From Streptomyces hilarionis (lineage in GTDB: Bacteria > Actinomycetota > Actinomycetes > Streptomycetales > Streptomycetaceae): 64,000 nt of DNA. Positions 1-10,769 of this stretch are shown here, piece by piece. The stretch's first letter is position 1. Each line of letters opens with the position of its first letter. The notes below the pieces were generated by a model. The model did no database searches. It was not told the origin of the DNA and saw only the letters and a program-made list of their open reading frames with translations. Location of the stretch: assembly GCF_024539675.1 (NCBI RefSeq), contig NZ_JAHHIT010000037.1, forward strand, positions 97,457 through 161,456, written 5' to 3'. A program made the translations under genes and the position numbers.

Positions 1-73
1 GTCCCGACGCGGTCGCCGTCGGCGGCCCCGCGAGACCGCCGCCCTCTTGCCGCGCTCGCGGGGACCACGCCAT

Positions 74-89
74 ATTGGTCCGGACCATT
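74..89. promoter_or_regulatory. DasR/HutC-type operator candidate (dre-like)
   Basis: ATTGGTCCGGACCATT contains a perfect 12-bp palindrome (TGGTCCGGACCA, 76-87). It agrees with the DasR responsive element consensus ACTGGTCTAGACCACT except in the central bases and outer positions. It lies 30 bp upstream of the GTG start at 119, where a repressor would block transcription. DasR controls chitin/GlcNAc genes in Streptomyces; assignment to DasR rather than another GntR/HutC repressor is inference. Confidence 0.5.
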
Positions 90-118
90 GCCGCCGTGCC
101 GGGCCGGGAGGCGAAGCC

Positions 119-1096
119 GTGCGACGTGTTGCGCTGGGCCTTGCGGGGAGCACGCTGGTGGCGGCCGTGACGTGCGGCTGCGCCGCCACGGGCGGCGTGG
201 ACGAGGGGCGGGCGCCCGGCGCGCCGACGGGCGTCAGCGCGCAGGCCGGGAGCGCGACGAGCGTGCACGTGATGTGGAACGCGGTCGCCGCCGACGGCGA
301 GGTCAGCGCCTACGAGGTGTACCGGGACGGCCGAAAGGCCGGCGAGGCGCCCGGCTCCGCGCACATGCTGGACGTCGTCCGGCTCGCCCCGTCCACCGCG
401 TACGTCTTCACCGTGCGGGCCCGCGACGCCGAGGGGCGGCTCGGCCCGCGCAGCCGGGAGGCGCGGGCCACCACCGCGGCCGCCGCCCTCGCGGACGGCG
501 CCGCCCCGACCGCGCCGGGCCGGGTCACCGGCCGGGCCGCCGGGAGCCGGGCGGTCCAGCTGTCCTGGTCCGCCGCCACCGACGACCGCCGGGTCGTGTC
601 GTACGACGTCTACCAGGGCGGCACGAAGATCCACAGCGTCGGAGGGGGGCAGACGGCGACGGTCGTCACGGGGCTGCGGCCGCACACCCGCTACGCGTTC
701 ACCGTCCGGGCCCGCGACGCGGCCGGCAACCTCTCGCCCGCCGGTCCGCCCGTGCGTCTGACGACCGCGGCCGGCGCGGACGCGGGGCGCGGCACCGCGC
801 CGGCCGACTTCCGTGCCGCCGCCCGGCTCGCCGACGGCGCCTACCAGCTCGACCTGTCCTGGACGCCGCCGCAGGTGGACGGCGTCGTCACGGAATACCA
901 GGTCGAGCTCGACGGGCGGGTGGCCACCTCGCTGGTCTGGGGCGGCGCCCCGCCGCGGGGAAGGGCGACGTACAGCTTCTACGTGGGGCGGGAGGCGGGG
1001 GTCGGCCACCGGGTGCGGCTGCGGGCCCGGCTGCCGGACGGCACCTGGGGCGCGTTCTCGGCGCCGCGCTCGGTGACGACGGGCGGGCGCGGGTGA
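119..1096 (+). CDS. Secreted lipoprotein with three fibronectin type III domains
   Basis: 325 residues. The GTG at 119 is preferred to an upstream ATG at 47 because a GGGAGGCG ribosome site (106-113) lies just ahead and translation then begins directly with a short basic stretch, a hydrophobic segment and a Cys pair (residues 19 and 21, context VTCGC) that looks like a lipobox. Three FnIII repeats follow, each with the usual W in strand C and a YxV/YEVYRDG-type strand (about residues 35-120, 130-215, 225-320). FnIII modules are common linkers in extracellular chitinases and cellulases, but no catalytic domain is present, so a surface adhesin or polysaccharide-associated scaffold is the likeliest role. 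A dre-like palindrome upstream suggests amino-sugar control. Function beyond the fold is unknown. Confidence 0.75.
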   Translation: MRRVALGLAGSTLVAAVTCGCAATGGVDEGRAPGAPTGVSAQAGSATSVHVMWNAVAADGEVSAYEVYRDGRKAGEAPGSAHMLDVVRLAPSTAYVFTVRARDAEGRLGPRSREARATTAAAALADGAAPTAPGRVTGRAAGSRAVQLSWSAATDDRRVVSYDVYQGGTKIHSVGGGQTATVVTGLRPHTRYAFTVRARDAAGNLSPAGPPVRLTTAAGADAGRGTAPADFRAAARLADGAYQLDLSWTPPQVDGVVTEYQVELDGRVATSLVWGGAPPRGRATYSFYVGREAGVGHRVRLRARLPDGTWGAFSAPRSVTTGGRG

Positions 1097-1266
1097 GCCG
1101 GGCCGCCGTCAGGGCCGTCCGGGGGAATCCGTCACCTGGCCGGGTGCGGCCCGGGTGCGGGGCGGACGGGCGGCGCATTGGCTGACCCTGAGGCAGCACG
1201 GGCGTACCCGATCCTCGGCGGCGCAAGGGATGTACCGCCAACCGTGCCGCCGCCGGAGGACATCCC

Positions 1267-1806
1267 ATGCGCACTTCCCGTCTCCTCGTCCGCTCAGGGC
1301 TGACCGTGGCAGCCGCAGCCGCGCTGCCCCTCACCCTCGCCTCCGGGCCGGCCGCCGCCCGGGCCTCGGGCATCTCCGTCAGCACGACCGGCTCCACCGT
1401 GTCGGTGGTGACCGGCAGCTGCACCCAGATCAACGGCAGCTGGGGCACGGCCGCCCTGCTCACGAGCGGTCAGGCGAGCTTCTCCCAGGGCCGTCAGGTG
1501 GCCCTGTCGGGAACGGCTTCCGGGCAGTCCGCCGCGTGGTCGGGCGTCTCCCCGGGCACCTACACCGTGGTCGTCATGTGCTCGCGGGGCGACACCGCGG
1601 GCACCCAGTCCGTGATCGTCTCCGCCCCGTCCACCCCGACGATCTCCGCGACGGCCTCGCCCTCACGGGGGGTCATGGGCGGGCTCGGCGGCGCCACTCG
1701 CGACTACGGCACCGTCACCATGGCGGTGGGCGGAGCGCTGGTGGGGGCGGGCGCCATCGCGGCGGCCTGGTTCCTGCGCCGCCGCTCGAAGCCGTACCGG
1801 CTCTGA
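1267..1806 (+). CDS. Secreted, C-terminally membrane-anchored small protein of unknown function
   Basis: 179 residues with a strong GGAGGA ribosome site 7 bases before the ATG. An N-terminal Sec signal peptide (basic MRTSRLLVR, then alanine-rich hydrophobic core, cleavage near AAARA, about residue 35) is followed by a Ser/Thr/Gly-rich extracellular domain with two cysteines (CTQ and CSR, possibly one disulfide). A hydrophobic helix (about 152-170) and a final RRRSKPYRL basic tail anchor the C terminus with the tail inside. The architecture resembles sortase-independent surface proteins of Streptomyces; no LPXTG motif is seen. Stands alone, transcribed toward the convergent PadR gene. Confidence 0.75.
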   Translation: MRTSRLLVRSGLTVAAAAALPLTLASGPAAARASGISVSTTGSTVSVVTGSCTQINGSWGTAALLTSGQASFSQGRQVALSGTASGQSAAWSGVSPGTYTVVVMCSRGDTAGTQSVIVSAPSTPTISATASPSRGVMGGLGGATRDYGTVTMAVGGALVGAGAIAAAWFLRRRSKPYRL

Positions 1807-1850
1807 GGCACGCCACCGCCGCCGGGGCCCGGTCGCACCCCTGAGGCCCC

Positions 1851-2405
1851 TCACGGTTCCCGCGGCGGGTCCTGCGCGGCGGGCAGCCCCTCCAGGGCCT
1901 CGGCGAGCCACTGCGTCCAGAAGGTCTCCAGCTCGATGCCGGCGCGCAGGACCAGGTGCTGAAGCCTGGCCTGCGCGCTGCCCTCACCGGGCGGGAAGTC
2001 GCGCTTCTCGATCTCCTCGTACTCGGCCAACTGCCGCCGGTGCAGCTCCAGATGGCGGCGCAGGTCCGCCTCCAGACCGGCGGTGCCGACGACGGCCGCC
2101 GCGCGCAGCCGCAGCAGCATGGCGTCGCGGTGCGGCTTGGGGTCCTGGGCGGCCGCCGTCCACCGCGCGAGTTCGGCGCGGCCCGCGGGCAGGACCTCGT
2201 AGGCCTTCTTCTGCCCGCGGGCCGGCTGCTCGGCCGGCAGGGCGCGGATGTGGCCCTCGGCCTCCAGTCGTCCCAGTTCGCGATAGATCTGCTGGTGCGT
2301 GGCCGACCAGAAGTATCCGATCGACCGGTCGAACCTGCGGGTCAGATCCAGCCCCGACGAGGGCCGCTCGAGCAGGGCGGTGAGGATCGCGTGCGGGAGT
2401 GACAT
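1851..2405 (-). CDS. PadR family transcriptional regulator
   Basis: 184 residues. The N-terminal winged helix (residues about 1-80) carries the PadR hallmark LPHAILTALLERPSSGLDLTRRF and the wing-preceding QIYRELGRLEAEGHI segment; a helical C-terminal dimerisation arm (about 95-175) follows. PadR proteins repress phenolic-acid or multidrug genes on ligand binding. It starts 30 bp after the end of the FadH-type oxidoreductase on the same strand, so the two are probably one transcript and the regulator may act on the palindrome-bearing fadH promoter, though that palindrome is of MarR/TetR rather than typical PadR (ATGT-N8-ACAT) form. Confidence 0.85.
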   Translation of the reverse strand: MSLPHAILTALLERPSSGLDLTRRFDRSIGYFWSATHQQIYRELGRLEAEGHIRALPAEQPARGQKKAYEVLPAGRAELARWTAAAQDPKPHRDAMLLRLRAAAVVGTAGLEADLRRHLELHRRQLAEYEEIEKRDFPPGEGSAQARLQHLVLRAGIELETFWTQWLAEALEGLPAAQDPPREP

Positions 2406-2435
2406 GGAGTCATCCTAGGGACGGGGTCCGGGCGC

Positions 2436-4550
<2,115 letters not shown>

Positions 4551-4591
4551 TCACCGGCCGAGGCCGGCGCACCGGATCGGCCGTTCGGGCC

Positions 4592-4960
4592 TCACCGGCT
4601 CTCGAGCAGCACGTGCAGCTCGCGCTCCTGGTCCCCGGAGGCCGAGGACAGGTCGCGCACCGAGAACACCGAGTCGAGCGTGGAGCGGAGCCGCTCGATC
4701 GCCCAGTAGCTGCCCTGGGCGTCCGCCTCGACGGAGGACGAGAGCCGGGCCGGCTCGGCGCAGTCGCGCGCCTCGGTGACCTCGAAGGTCCCGAGCCACA
4801 CCATCGGGCGCGACTCGTGGAGTTGCTGCGGCTCCTCGCCCACGCCGCGGTCGGACTCGAAGCACGCGTTCAGCGTGTCGAAGACGATCCGGGCGTCCTC
4901 CTTGCTGCATCCGCTGATCTCGACGGAGACGGACTCCTCGTGCGATCGCTGGCGATCCAT
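4592..4960 (-). CDS. Small acidic hypothetical protein
   Basis: 122 residues. The ATG at 4960 has a good ribosome site (GAGAGGAG, 8 bases upstream), so this short frame is preferred to the long reading-through frame. No signal peptide or membrane segment. The sequence alternates short strands and helices (VSVEISGCSKEDARIVFDTLNACFE, then WLGTFEVTEA, SYWAIERLRSTLDSVF), suggesting a compact alpha/beta cytoplasmic fold, perhaps ligand-binding. I do not recognise the family. It is flanked by same-strand genes but separated from both by more than 140 bp, so it is probably monocistronic. Confidence 0.65.
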   Translation of the reverse strand: MDRQRSHEESVSVEISGCSKEDARIVFDTLNACFESDRGVGEEPQQLHESRPMVWLGTFEVTEARDCAEPARLSSSVEADAQGSYWAIERLRSTLDSVFSVRDLSSASGDQERELHVLLESR

Positions 4961-5121
4961 CGTGATCGCTCCTCTCGTGGGGTGGCGCGGCTGTGCGGGT
5001 TCCCCGCAGACCGCTCCACATCCCCAGAAAAGCATCCCTTTGCCGGCCGGACCAGCGACGGGCCGGCGGCGGGCCGGCCCGGGCGGCGGGCCGGCGGCAC
5101 GCGGGCCCGCCGGACCCGGGC

Positions 5122-6024
5122 TCAGCCGCGGGTGAAGCGGTACGTCTTGCTGTCGGTCAGCACGCAGAAGCCGGGCGAGACGACGATCACGCGCAGGGTG
5201 CCGCTGCGGCGGTCGTAGTCGACGCCCTCCACCTCGAAGGACCCCGAGCAGGAGCTGCGCAGGGGCAACTGGCGCAGGGCCGTGACATGGCCGGTGACGT
5301 CCGAGCCGCCGTTCGGCTGCGCGGACAGGTCGATCTGGAGCAGCGGCTTGGTGATGCCGAAGAGGGTGCCGTCCGGGTCGTCCGAGGCGCACAGCAGGGT
5401 GGTCGGTCCGGTGAAGTCGCAGCCCTGGACGTCGCGCACGGCGTGGTCGAGGCGGACCGTCGAGGCCTGCGGCAGGTTGGCGGAGGGCGAGGTGCTCGCG
5501 TTCGCGCCGGGGGTGGGGAAGACGAGGAACCGGGTCATGGTGCCCCACTCGCCCGACAGCATCCACTGGCTGTCCGGCGTGATCGCGACCCAGGAGTTGT
5601 TCAGGGCCTCGCCCGGGCCGAGCGCGTGGACGTACTCCGACCAGGCGCCGCCGGGCGCCTGCACCCGGTACATCTTCGAGCCGGCCGAGTCGCTCTGGTA
5701 CGGCTCGACGTAGTACCCGCCGTAGGAGGCGTCCGGGTCGCCGACGTGGTTCCAGCTCCGCAGCGACAGGGACAGGGGGATGGTCCCGATGCCGGTGTAG
5801 CGGTTGGCGCTGCCCGCCGGGACCTCGACCGAGGTCAGTCCCTGGCTCTCGGTCAGCGGGTCGGCACGGTCGGAGCCGATCTCGGTCCAGGCGTCCGCCG
5901 CTGCGGCCTGCGGGGCCGCGGACAGGGCGGTGACGGTCGCGACGGCCAGCGCGAGGAGGGAGGCGCGGGCGATGCGGGCGACGCCGGCCGGACGGGCGCG
6001 GCGGCGGACGGGGCGCAGGGGCAT
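5122..6024 (-). CDS. Secreted protein of unknown function
   Basis: 300 residues from ATG 6024, which has a GAGGAG ribosome site. An arginine-rich n-region (RPVRRRARP) precedes a hydrophobic core and an AQAAA-type Sec cleavage site at about residue 44. The mature part is rich in aromatic residues and short strands (NRYTGIGTIPLSL, WNHVGDPDASYGGYYVEPY, DSQWMLSGEWGTMTRF), with two well-separated cysteine pairs, which suggests an extracellular beta-rich (possibly propeller-like) fold. No catalytic motif is recognised. Divergent from the phosphatase gene at 6224; 199 bp between them hold no clear operator. Confidence 0.7.
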   Translation of the reverse strand: MPLRPVRRRARPAGVARIARASLLALAVATVTALSAAPQAAAADAWTEIGSDRADPLTESQGLTSVEVPAGSANRYTGIGTIPLSLSLRSWNHVGDPDASYGGYYVEPYQSDSAGSKMYRVQAPGGAWSEYVHALGPGEALNNSWVAITPDSQWMLSGEWGTMTRFLVFPTPGANASTSPSANLPQASTVRLDHAVRDVQGCDFTGPTTLLCASDDPDGTLFGITKPLLQIDLSAQPNGGSDVTGHVTALRQLPLRSSCSGSFEVEGVDYDRRSGTLRVIVVSPGFCVLTDSKTYRFTRG

Positions 6025-6223
6025 GGGACTCCTCGTGACGGGGGGTTGGGGCGCGCTCGGCGCACAGTCTGGCCCGCACGGGTGGTCATGTACAGACCAA
6101 CAAGGTGGACGGTGGCGGACCCTGAGGAGACCGGCGCGCCGGGCCGTACTGGAGGAGCATGGAGACGGGCGTCCGGCCGCGTGGCGGAAATGGGTTGAGC
6201 GCGAGAGAACAGGGGGAGACGGC

Positions 6224-8371
6224 ATGGGGAAAGGCGTGCCGCATCGAAGCGCGGAGGCGGTGCGTGGCATGAGCGCAGGCGGACCGTCCGCAGCCGACAG
6301 CCCCGGCCCCACCGGGCCGAGCGGGCTGCTGGACGTGCTGAACGTGGCCTCGGTGGTGCTCGACACCGAAGGCCGCATCGCGCTGTGGAGTCCTCAGGCC
6401 GAGGAGCTGTTCGGCTACACCGCGCAGGAGGCGCTGGGCCGGTTCGCGGCGCGGGTGATGGTCCACGAACGCCACGTCGACCTGGTGGTGAAGCTGTTCG
6501 CCGACGTCATGGCCACGGGCCGGAGCTGGGCCGGAGCGTTCCCCATCCGGCGCAAGGACGGCTCCACCGTGCTGGTGGAGTTCCGCAACATCCGGCTCAC
6601 GGACGAACGCGGCGAGGTCTACGCCCTGGGGCTGGCGGCCGACCAGACGACGGTGCGCCGGCTGGAACGCGACGTGGCCCTGGCCACCCGGATGGTCGCG
6701 CAGTCCCCCAACGGTCTCGCCGTGCTGGACACCGACCTGCGGTACGTGTCCGTCAACCCGGCGCTGGAGCGCATCAACGGCGTGCCGGCCGCCGACCATC
6801 TCGGACGCACGGTCCGCGAGGTGCTGCCGCTGGTGGACGCCGAGGCCCTGGAGGACGCGGCGCGTCAGGTGCTGCGCACCGGGGAACCGCTCGTCGACCG
6901 CCTCTCGGCCGGCCGCACCCCGGCCGATCCGCGCAGGGACCACGCCTGGTCGGTCTCCCTCTACCGCCTGGAGGACGCGCGCGGCACGGTGCTGGGCGTC
7001 GCCGTCTCGGTCAGGGACGTCACGGACCGGCACCGGGCGGCCGTCGAGGCCGAGGCGGCGCGCCGCCGGCTCGCGCTGGTCGCCGACGCCTCGACCCGCA
7101 TCGGCACCACCCTGGACCTGGAGCGCACCGCCCGCGAACTCGCCGAGGTGGCCGTGCCGGAGCTGGCGGACGTGGCCGCGGTGGATCTGCTCGACGCGGT
7201 GGTCGCCGGCCGGCGCACCACCCTGGGGCCCGCCGAACCCGCCGTCATCCGCGCCCTCGCGGTGCGCGCCGACGACGAGCCGGACGCGCTGCGGGCGGCC
7301 GACCAGCCCGGAGAGGTGGCCCACTACGCGCCCGACCGGCTCGTCACCGAGTGCGTGCGCGCGGGCCGGCCCGTCATGCTGGCGCGGGTGCGCGCGCCCG
7401 ACCTCGCCCGCATCGCCCGCTCCCCGCAGGCGGCCGCCCTCCTCGCCCGGGCCGGCGTGCACTCCTACCTCGCGGTGCCGCTCATCGCCCGCGGCGAGGT
7501 GCTGGGCGCCCTCGATCTCAAGCGCACCCGCAACCGGTCGCCCTTCAGCCACGACGACCTGCTGCTCGCCCGCGAACTGGCGGCCCGCGCGGCCGTGCAG
7601 ATCGACAACGCCCGCTGGTACCAGAACGCCCGCACCACCGCGCTCACCCTCCAGCGCAGCCTGCTGCCGAGCCATCCGCCCGTCACCGGCGGCCTGGCGG
7701 TCGCCTCCCGCTACCAGCCCGCGGGCGCCACCACGGAGGTCGGCGGCGACTGGTTCGACGTCATCCCGCTGCCCGACGGCAAGACGGCGCTCGTCGTCGG
7801 CGACGTCATGGGCAGCGGCATCGACGCCGCCGCCACGATGGGCCGGCTGCGCACGGCGACGACCACGCTGGCCTCGCTCGACCTCGACCCGGCGGTGCTC
7901 CTGGAACACCTGGACCGCATCACCCAGGGCCTGGACCACTCCATCGCCACCTGCGTGTACGCCGTCCACGACCCCGCTTCCGGGCGGTGCCGGATCGCCA
8001 ACGCCGGGCACCTGCCGCCGGTGCGGGTACGGCCCGGCCGTCCGCCGGAACTGCTGGAGCTGCCGACCGGCGTGCCGCTGGGCGTGGGCGGGGTGGCGTT
8101 CTCCACGACCGGCGTCGACTTCGCCCCGGGCGACCAGCTGGTGCTGTACACCGACGGGCTGGTCGAGACCCGCACCCATTCCCTCGACGAGCGCCTGGAG
8201 GCCCTCCTGGCGCTGCTCGACGATCCCGCCCGGCCGCTGGAGGAGCTGTGCGACCTTCTGCTGCGGGCGTTGCACCATCCGGACAACCAGGACGACGTCG
8301 CGCTGCTGGTGGCACGGGCACTGACCGCGGAACAGCTGAACGACGCGACAGCTGAGCGGGAGAGCGGCTGA
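6224..8371 (+). CDS. PAS-PAS-GAF-SpoIIE (PP2C-type) serine phosphatase, sigma-factor regulator
   Basis: 715 residues. ATG 6224 follows AGGGGGAG (6211-6218); a longer in-frame reading upstream lacks a ribosome site. Order: PAS 1 (about 35-150, LWSPQAEELFGYTAQEALG), PAS 2 (about 155-265, YVSVNPALERINGVPA), GAF (about 285-440), SpoIIE/PP2C phosphatase (about 470-690) with the metal-binding EVGGDWFDV, GDVMGSG, YTDGLVE and DDVALLV motifs. Such Streptomyces proteins dephosphorylate anti-sigma-factor antagonists in response to a signal sensed by PAS/GAF, releasing a SigB/SigF-type factor. No HATPase kinase domain or partner antagonist gene lies nearby, so its target is elsewhere. The isolated position hints at a stand-alone sensor. 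Confidence 0.88.
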   Translation: MGKGVPHRSAEAVRGMSAGGPSAADSPGPTGPSGLLDVLNVASVVLDTEGRIALWSPQAEELFGYTAQEALGRFAARVMVHERHVDLVVKLFADVMATGRSWAGAFPIRRKDGSTVLVEFRNIRLTDERGEVYALGLAADQTTVRRLERDVALATRMVAQSPNGLAVLDTDLRYVSVNPALERINGVPAADHLGRTVREVLPLVDAEALEDAARQVLRTGEPLVDRLSAGRTPADPRRDHAWSVSLYRLEDARGTVLGVAVSVRDVTDRHRAAVEAEAARRRLALVADASTRIGTTLDLERTARELAEVAVPELADVAAVDLLDAVVAGRRTTLGPAEPAVIRALAVRADDEPDALRAADQPGEVAHYAPDRLVTECVRAGRPVMLARVRAPDLARIARSPQAAALLARAGVHSYLAVPLIARGEVLGALDLKRTRNRSPFSHDDLLLARELAARAAVQIDNARWYQNARTTALTLQRSLLPSHPPVTGGLAVASRYQPAGATTEVGGDWFDVIPLPDGKTALVVGDVMGSGIDAAATMGRLRTATTTLASLDLDPAVLLEHLDRITQGLDHSIATCVYAVHDPASGRCRIANAGHLPPVRVRPGRPPELLELPTGVPLGVGGVAFSTTGVDFAPGDQLVLYTDGLVETRTHSLDERLEALLALLDDPARPLEELCDLLLRALHHPDNQDDVALLVARALTAEQLNDATAERESG

Positions 8372-8489
8372 ACCGCCGGGCGTCGCGGTTCACAGGTTCT
8401 CGTTACCGCTTCCTTAACCGGCGCCCCGGACAATCACAGACAGGCGTGTCAGGAGCGGATCCGTTCGTCGCCGAGGAGAGTGAGCCGCC

Positions 8490-9236
8490 ATGCAGGAGCC
8501 GCGGGAGCCGAGGGAACCGCAGGGACCGTACGGTCCGCAGCCGCACCCGGAGGCCGGGACGTCGTGGGGGCCGGCCCACGGCGCCGGGGAACGCGTGGGC
8601 GGCCCGCTGCGCACGTCCTGGCGGCGCCGTTCGTCCCGCGCGCGGGCGCTCGTCGCGGCCACGGCCGTCGCCGTCCTGGCGCTGGGCGGCACGGTCGCGT
8701 ACGCCGCCACGTCCGACGGCCCGGGCGGCGGCTCGCCGTCCGCGGCGCCGTCCGCCTCCTCCTCCGAGGGGCCGGGCGCACGGCACGGCCGGGGCGGCCC
8801 CTGGTTCGGGCCGGGCGGCGACGCGGTCCACGGCGAGGCGACCGTGAAGGACCCCCGAAGCGGCGACTGGGTGGTGCGCGTCTGGCAGCGGGGCACCGTC
8901 GAGAAGGCGGACGACGCCCACCTCACCGTCAAGAGCGAGGACGGCGCCTCGTGGACGTGGACGCTGGGCAAGGACACGCGCGTCCGCGGTGACGGCGCCT
9001 CGGGCTCCGCGGCCGCCGCGCCGAAGAAGGGCGACACCGTGTTCGTCGTCGGAACCCGTGAGGGGAAGACGAACAGCGCCGAGCGGGTCCTTGCCGGCTC
9101 CTTCGGCGAGCGCGGCCGCGGCGGCCACGACCGGGACGGTCACGGCCATGGCGGCGGCTTCCCCGGGCACGGCCCGTGGGACCGCGGCGGCCGGGACGGC
9201 TCGCCCGGCCCCTCGGGCAGCGGCGCCGCTACCTGA
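8490..9236 (+). CDS. Membrane-anchored exported protein with DUF5666-like domain
   Basis: 248 residues, ATG preceded by GAGGAGAG (8473-8480). A proline-rich, basic cytoplasmic head (1-50) leads into one transmembrane segment (about 52-75, RALVAATAVAVLALGGTVAYAA), so the rest is extracytoplasmic. A Ser/Gly linker precedes a small beta domain (about 112-195) with GTVEKADDAHLTVKSEDGASW and DTVFVVGTREG, the pattern of DUF5666/OB-like domains. The tail is extremely His/Gly/Asp-rich (about 200-235), a plausible metal-binding region. Its last 8 bp overlap the convergent methyltransferase gene. Upstream (8397-8419) TTACC and TTAACC repeats might be a response-regulator site, but this is weak. Confidence 0.65.
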   Translation: MQEPREPREPQGPYGPQPHPEAGTSWGPAHGAGERVGGPLRTSWRRRSSRARALVAATAVAVLALGGTVAYAATSDGPGGGSPSAAPSASSSEGPGARHGRGGPWFGPGGDAVHGEATVKDPRSGDWVVRVWQRGTVEKADDAHLTVKSEDGASWTWTLGKDTRVRGDGASGSAAAAPKKGDTVFVVGTREGKTNSAERVLAGSFGERGRGGHDRDGHGHGGGFPGHGPWDRGGRDGSPGPSGSGAAT

Positions 9237-10053
9237 CGCGGGCCCCCAGGATCACGTGGGCGGACAGCTCCTCGTCCCGCGCCACCCGCACCGTCAGACC
9301 GCTGCGGGTGAACGCCTCCACGGCGGCGGGCGCCTGGCGTTCGCTGGTCTCCACGAGGAGGCGACCGCCCGGCGCGAGCCAGAGCGGCGCCTCGGCGGCG
9401 ACGCGGCGCAGCACGTCCAGTCCGTCACAGCCGCCGTCGAGGGCGGTGAGCGGCTCGTGCTCCCGGGCCTCCGACGGCAGCAGGGGCACCTCGTCGGTGG
9501 GGACGTAGGGCACGTTCGCGGCCAGGATGTCGACGCGGCCGCGCAGCCGGCCGGGCAGCGCGGCGAACAGATCGCCCGTGTGGGCGTGTCCGCCGTGCTC
9601 GGCGAGGTTGCGGCGGGCGCACGCGACCGCCACCGGGTCGATGTCGCAGGCGTGCAGCTCGACCGCGCCGAGCGAGGCGGCCAGGGCGGCGCCGACCGCG
9701 CCGGAGCCACAGCACAGGTCGACCACCACCGACGCGTGCGGCACGGCGGCGAGGGCCTGGTCGACGAGGAACTCGGTGCGGCGGCGGGGCACGAAGACGC
9801 CCGGCCCGACGCCGACGCGCAGACCGTGGAACTCGGCCCAGCCGACGACGTGTTCGAGGGGCAGACCCGCCGCACGCCGTCGCGCCATGGCGTCGGCCTC
9901 GTCCGGCGTCGAGGCCGCGGCGAGGATCAGCTCCGCCTCTTCCTCCGCGAACACGCACCCGGCGTCGCGCAGGGCGCGGACGAGGGCGTCACGGGTGGAC
10001 GGGGGCTGCGCGGAGGACGACGAGGAGGAGACGGGAGGGGTGAGGGGAGGCAT
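9229..10053 (-). CDS. Putative protein N5-glutamine methyltransferase (PrmC/HemK-related)
   Basis: 274 residues from ATG 10053. A helical N-terminal domain (about 20-90, with RRRAAGLPLEHVVGWAEF, the PrmC-type linker) precedes a class I SAM-binding fold: VVDLCCGSGAVGAAL (motif I), HACDIDPVAV (motif II) and AANVPYVP. In true PrmC the last motif is NPPY; the NVPY form marks the related subfamily often annotated as putative protein N5-glutamine methyltransferase, whose substrate is not established. A canonical prmC is expected elsewhere in the genome. A serine run near the N terminus makes the exact start uncertain. Convergent with 8490-9236. Confidence 0.82.
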   Translation of the reverse strand: MPPLTPPVSSSSSSAQPPSTRDALVRALRDAGCVFAEEEAELILAAASTPDEADAMARRRAAGLPLEHVVGWAEFHGLRVGVGPGVFVPRRRTEFLVDQALAAVPHASVVVDLCCGSGAVGAALAASLGAVELHACDIDPVAVACARRNLAEHGGHAHTGDLFAALPGRLRGRVDILAANVPYVPTDEVPLLPSEAREHEPLTALDGGCDGLDVLRRVAAEAPLWLAPGGRLLVETSERQAPAAVEAFTRSGLTVRVARDEELSAHVILGARVR

Positions 10054-10260
10054 GGAGCCGAGAGCCTTTCGAGGAGCCGAAGGGCGCTCACACGGTCGCC
10101 CGGGCACGGCGGTCCACGCCGTCACGGGAGGAGAGCACCCGACCTGACACAGCGGTAATGGGTCTCACCTCCCGGGCCTCGCACGGCCGGGACCCTCCAC
10201 GGCCGTCGGCCACCCTACCCCAGCGCCCGCCGGCTGTTCATGACATCGACGTCCCCCCAA

Positions 10261-10275
10261 GTTGTATTATGCAAC
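10261..10275. promoter_or_regulatory. MarR-type operator candidate
   Basis: GTTGTATTATGCAAC is a near-perfect inverted repeat (GTTG.AT.AT.CAAC) of the length and AT-rich centre typical of MarR-family boxes. It lies 34 bp before the GTG of the MarR gene at 10310, in an otherwise very GC-rich stretch, and is most simply its autoregulatory site. Confidence 0.65.
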
Positions 10276-10309
10276 CGAGCGTTCGAGGGGATCCGGAAGG
10301 AGAGGAGCG

Positions 10310-10750
10310 GTGGAAGCAGCCGACGCCGTGGAGACGATCCAGCGGGAGATGACGGCCTTCGCGCGGCGGGCGCGCGCCTCGGCGGGCCGCCTGCATCCCG
10401 AGCTGTCGCTGGTGTCGTACACGCTGCTCGGCCACCTGGAGGAGAGCGACGGCTGCCGGGCCACCGACCTCGCCGCGCACTACGCCCTGGACAAGTCCAC
10501 GGTGAGCCGGCAGGTCGTCGCGCTGGAGCGCGCCGGATTGATCGCCCGGCGCCAGGACCCCGGCGACCACCGCGTCCAGGTCCTCCATCTCACCGACGCC
10601 GGGCGGCGCATCCTCGCGCAGGTCACCGAGAGCCGTCGCACCGCGTTCCACGAACGTCTGGCCGCGTGGCCGGCCGGTGACCTGGAGCGGTTCGCGCGGT
10701 ACCTGGTGCGGTACAACGCCTGGCCCGACCCCGCCCCGGAGGCCGACTGA
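10310..10750 (+). CDS. MarR family transcriptional regulator
   Basis: 146 residues. The GTG at 10310 is chosen because AAGGAGAGGAG (10297-10307) lies immediately upstream and because an upstream ATG (10262) would start inside the palindrome. The winged helix spans about 35-115: TDLAAHYALDKSTVSRQVVALERAGLIARR is the recognition helix, and DPGDHRVQVLHLTDAGRRIL the wing, with the conserved D-x-R. Flanking helices form the dimer interface. Ligand unknown; probable targets are itself and perhaps the convergent acetyltransferase region. It ends 19 bp from the convergent GNAT gene. Confidence 0.88.
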   Translation: MEAADAVETIQREMTAFARRARASAGRLHPELSLVSYTLLGHLEESDGCRATDLAAHYALDKSTVSRQVVALERAGLIARRQDPGDHRVQVLHLTDAGRRILAQVTESRRTAFHERLAAWPAGDLERFARYLVRYNAWPDPAPEAD

Positions 10751-10769
10751 CCCGGGGCGGGCCCGGACC

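Noticed and set aside
4592..6079. Long open frame through the small acidic gene and the divergent secreted-protein gene
   Set aside because: Codon periodicity and ribosome sites support two separate genes (4592-4960 and 5122-6024); the long frame is Arg/Pro-rich shadow sequence.
8388..8420. PHO-box or MtrA-like direct repeats before the DUF5666-like gene
   Set aside because: GTTCACAG/GTTCTCG are 8 bp apart instead of 11, and the TTACC/TTAACC pair is too degenerate to name a regulator.
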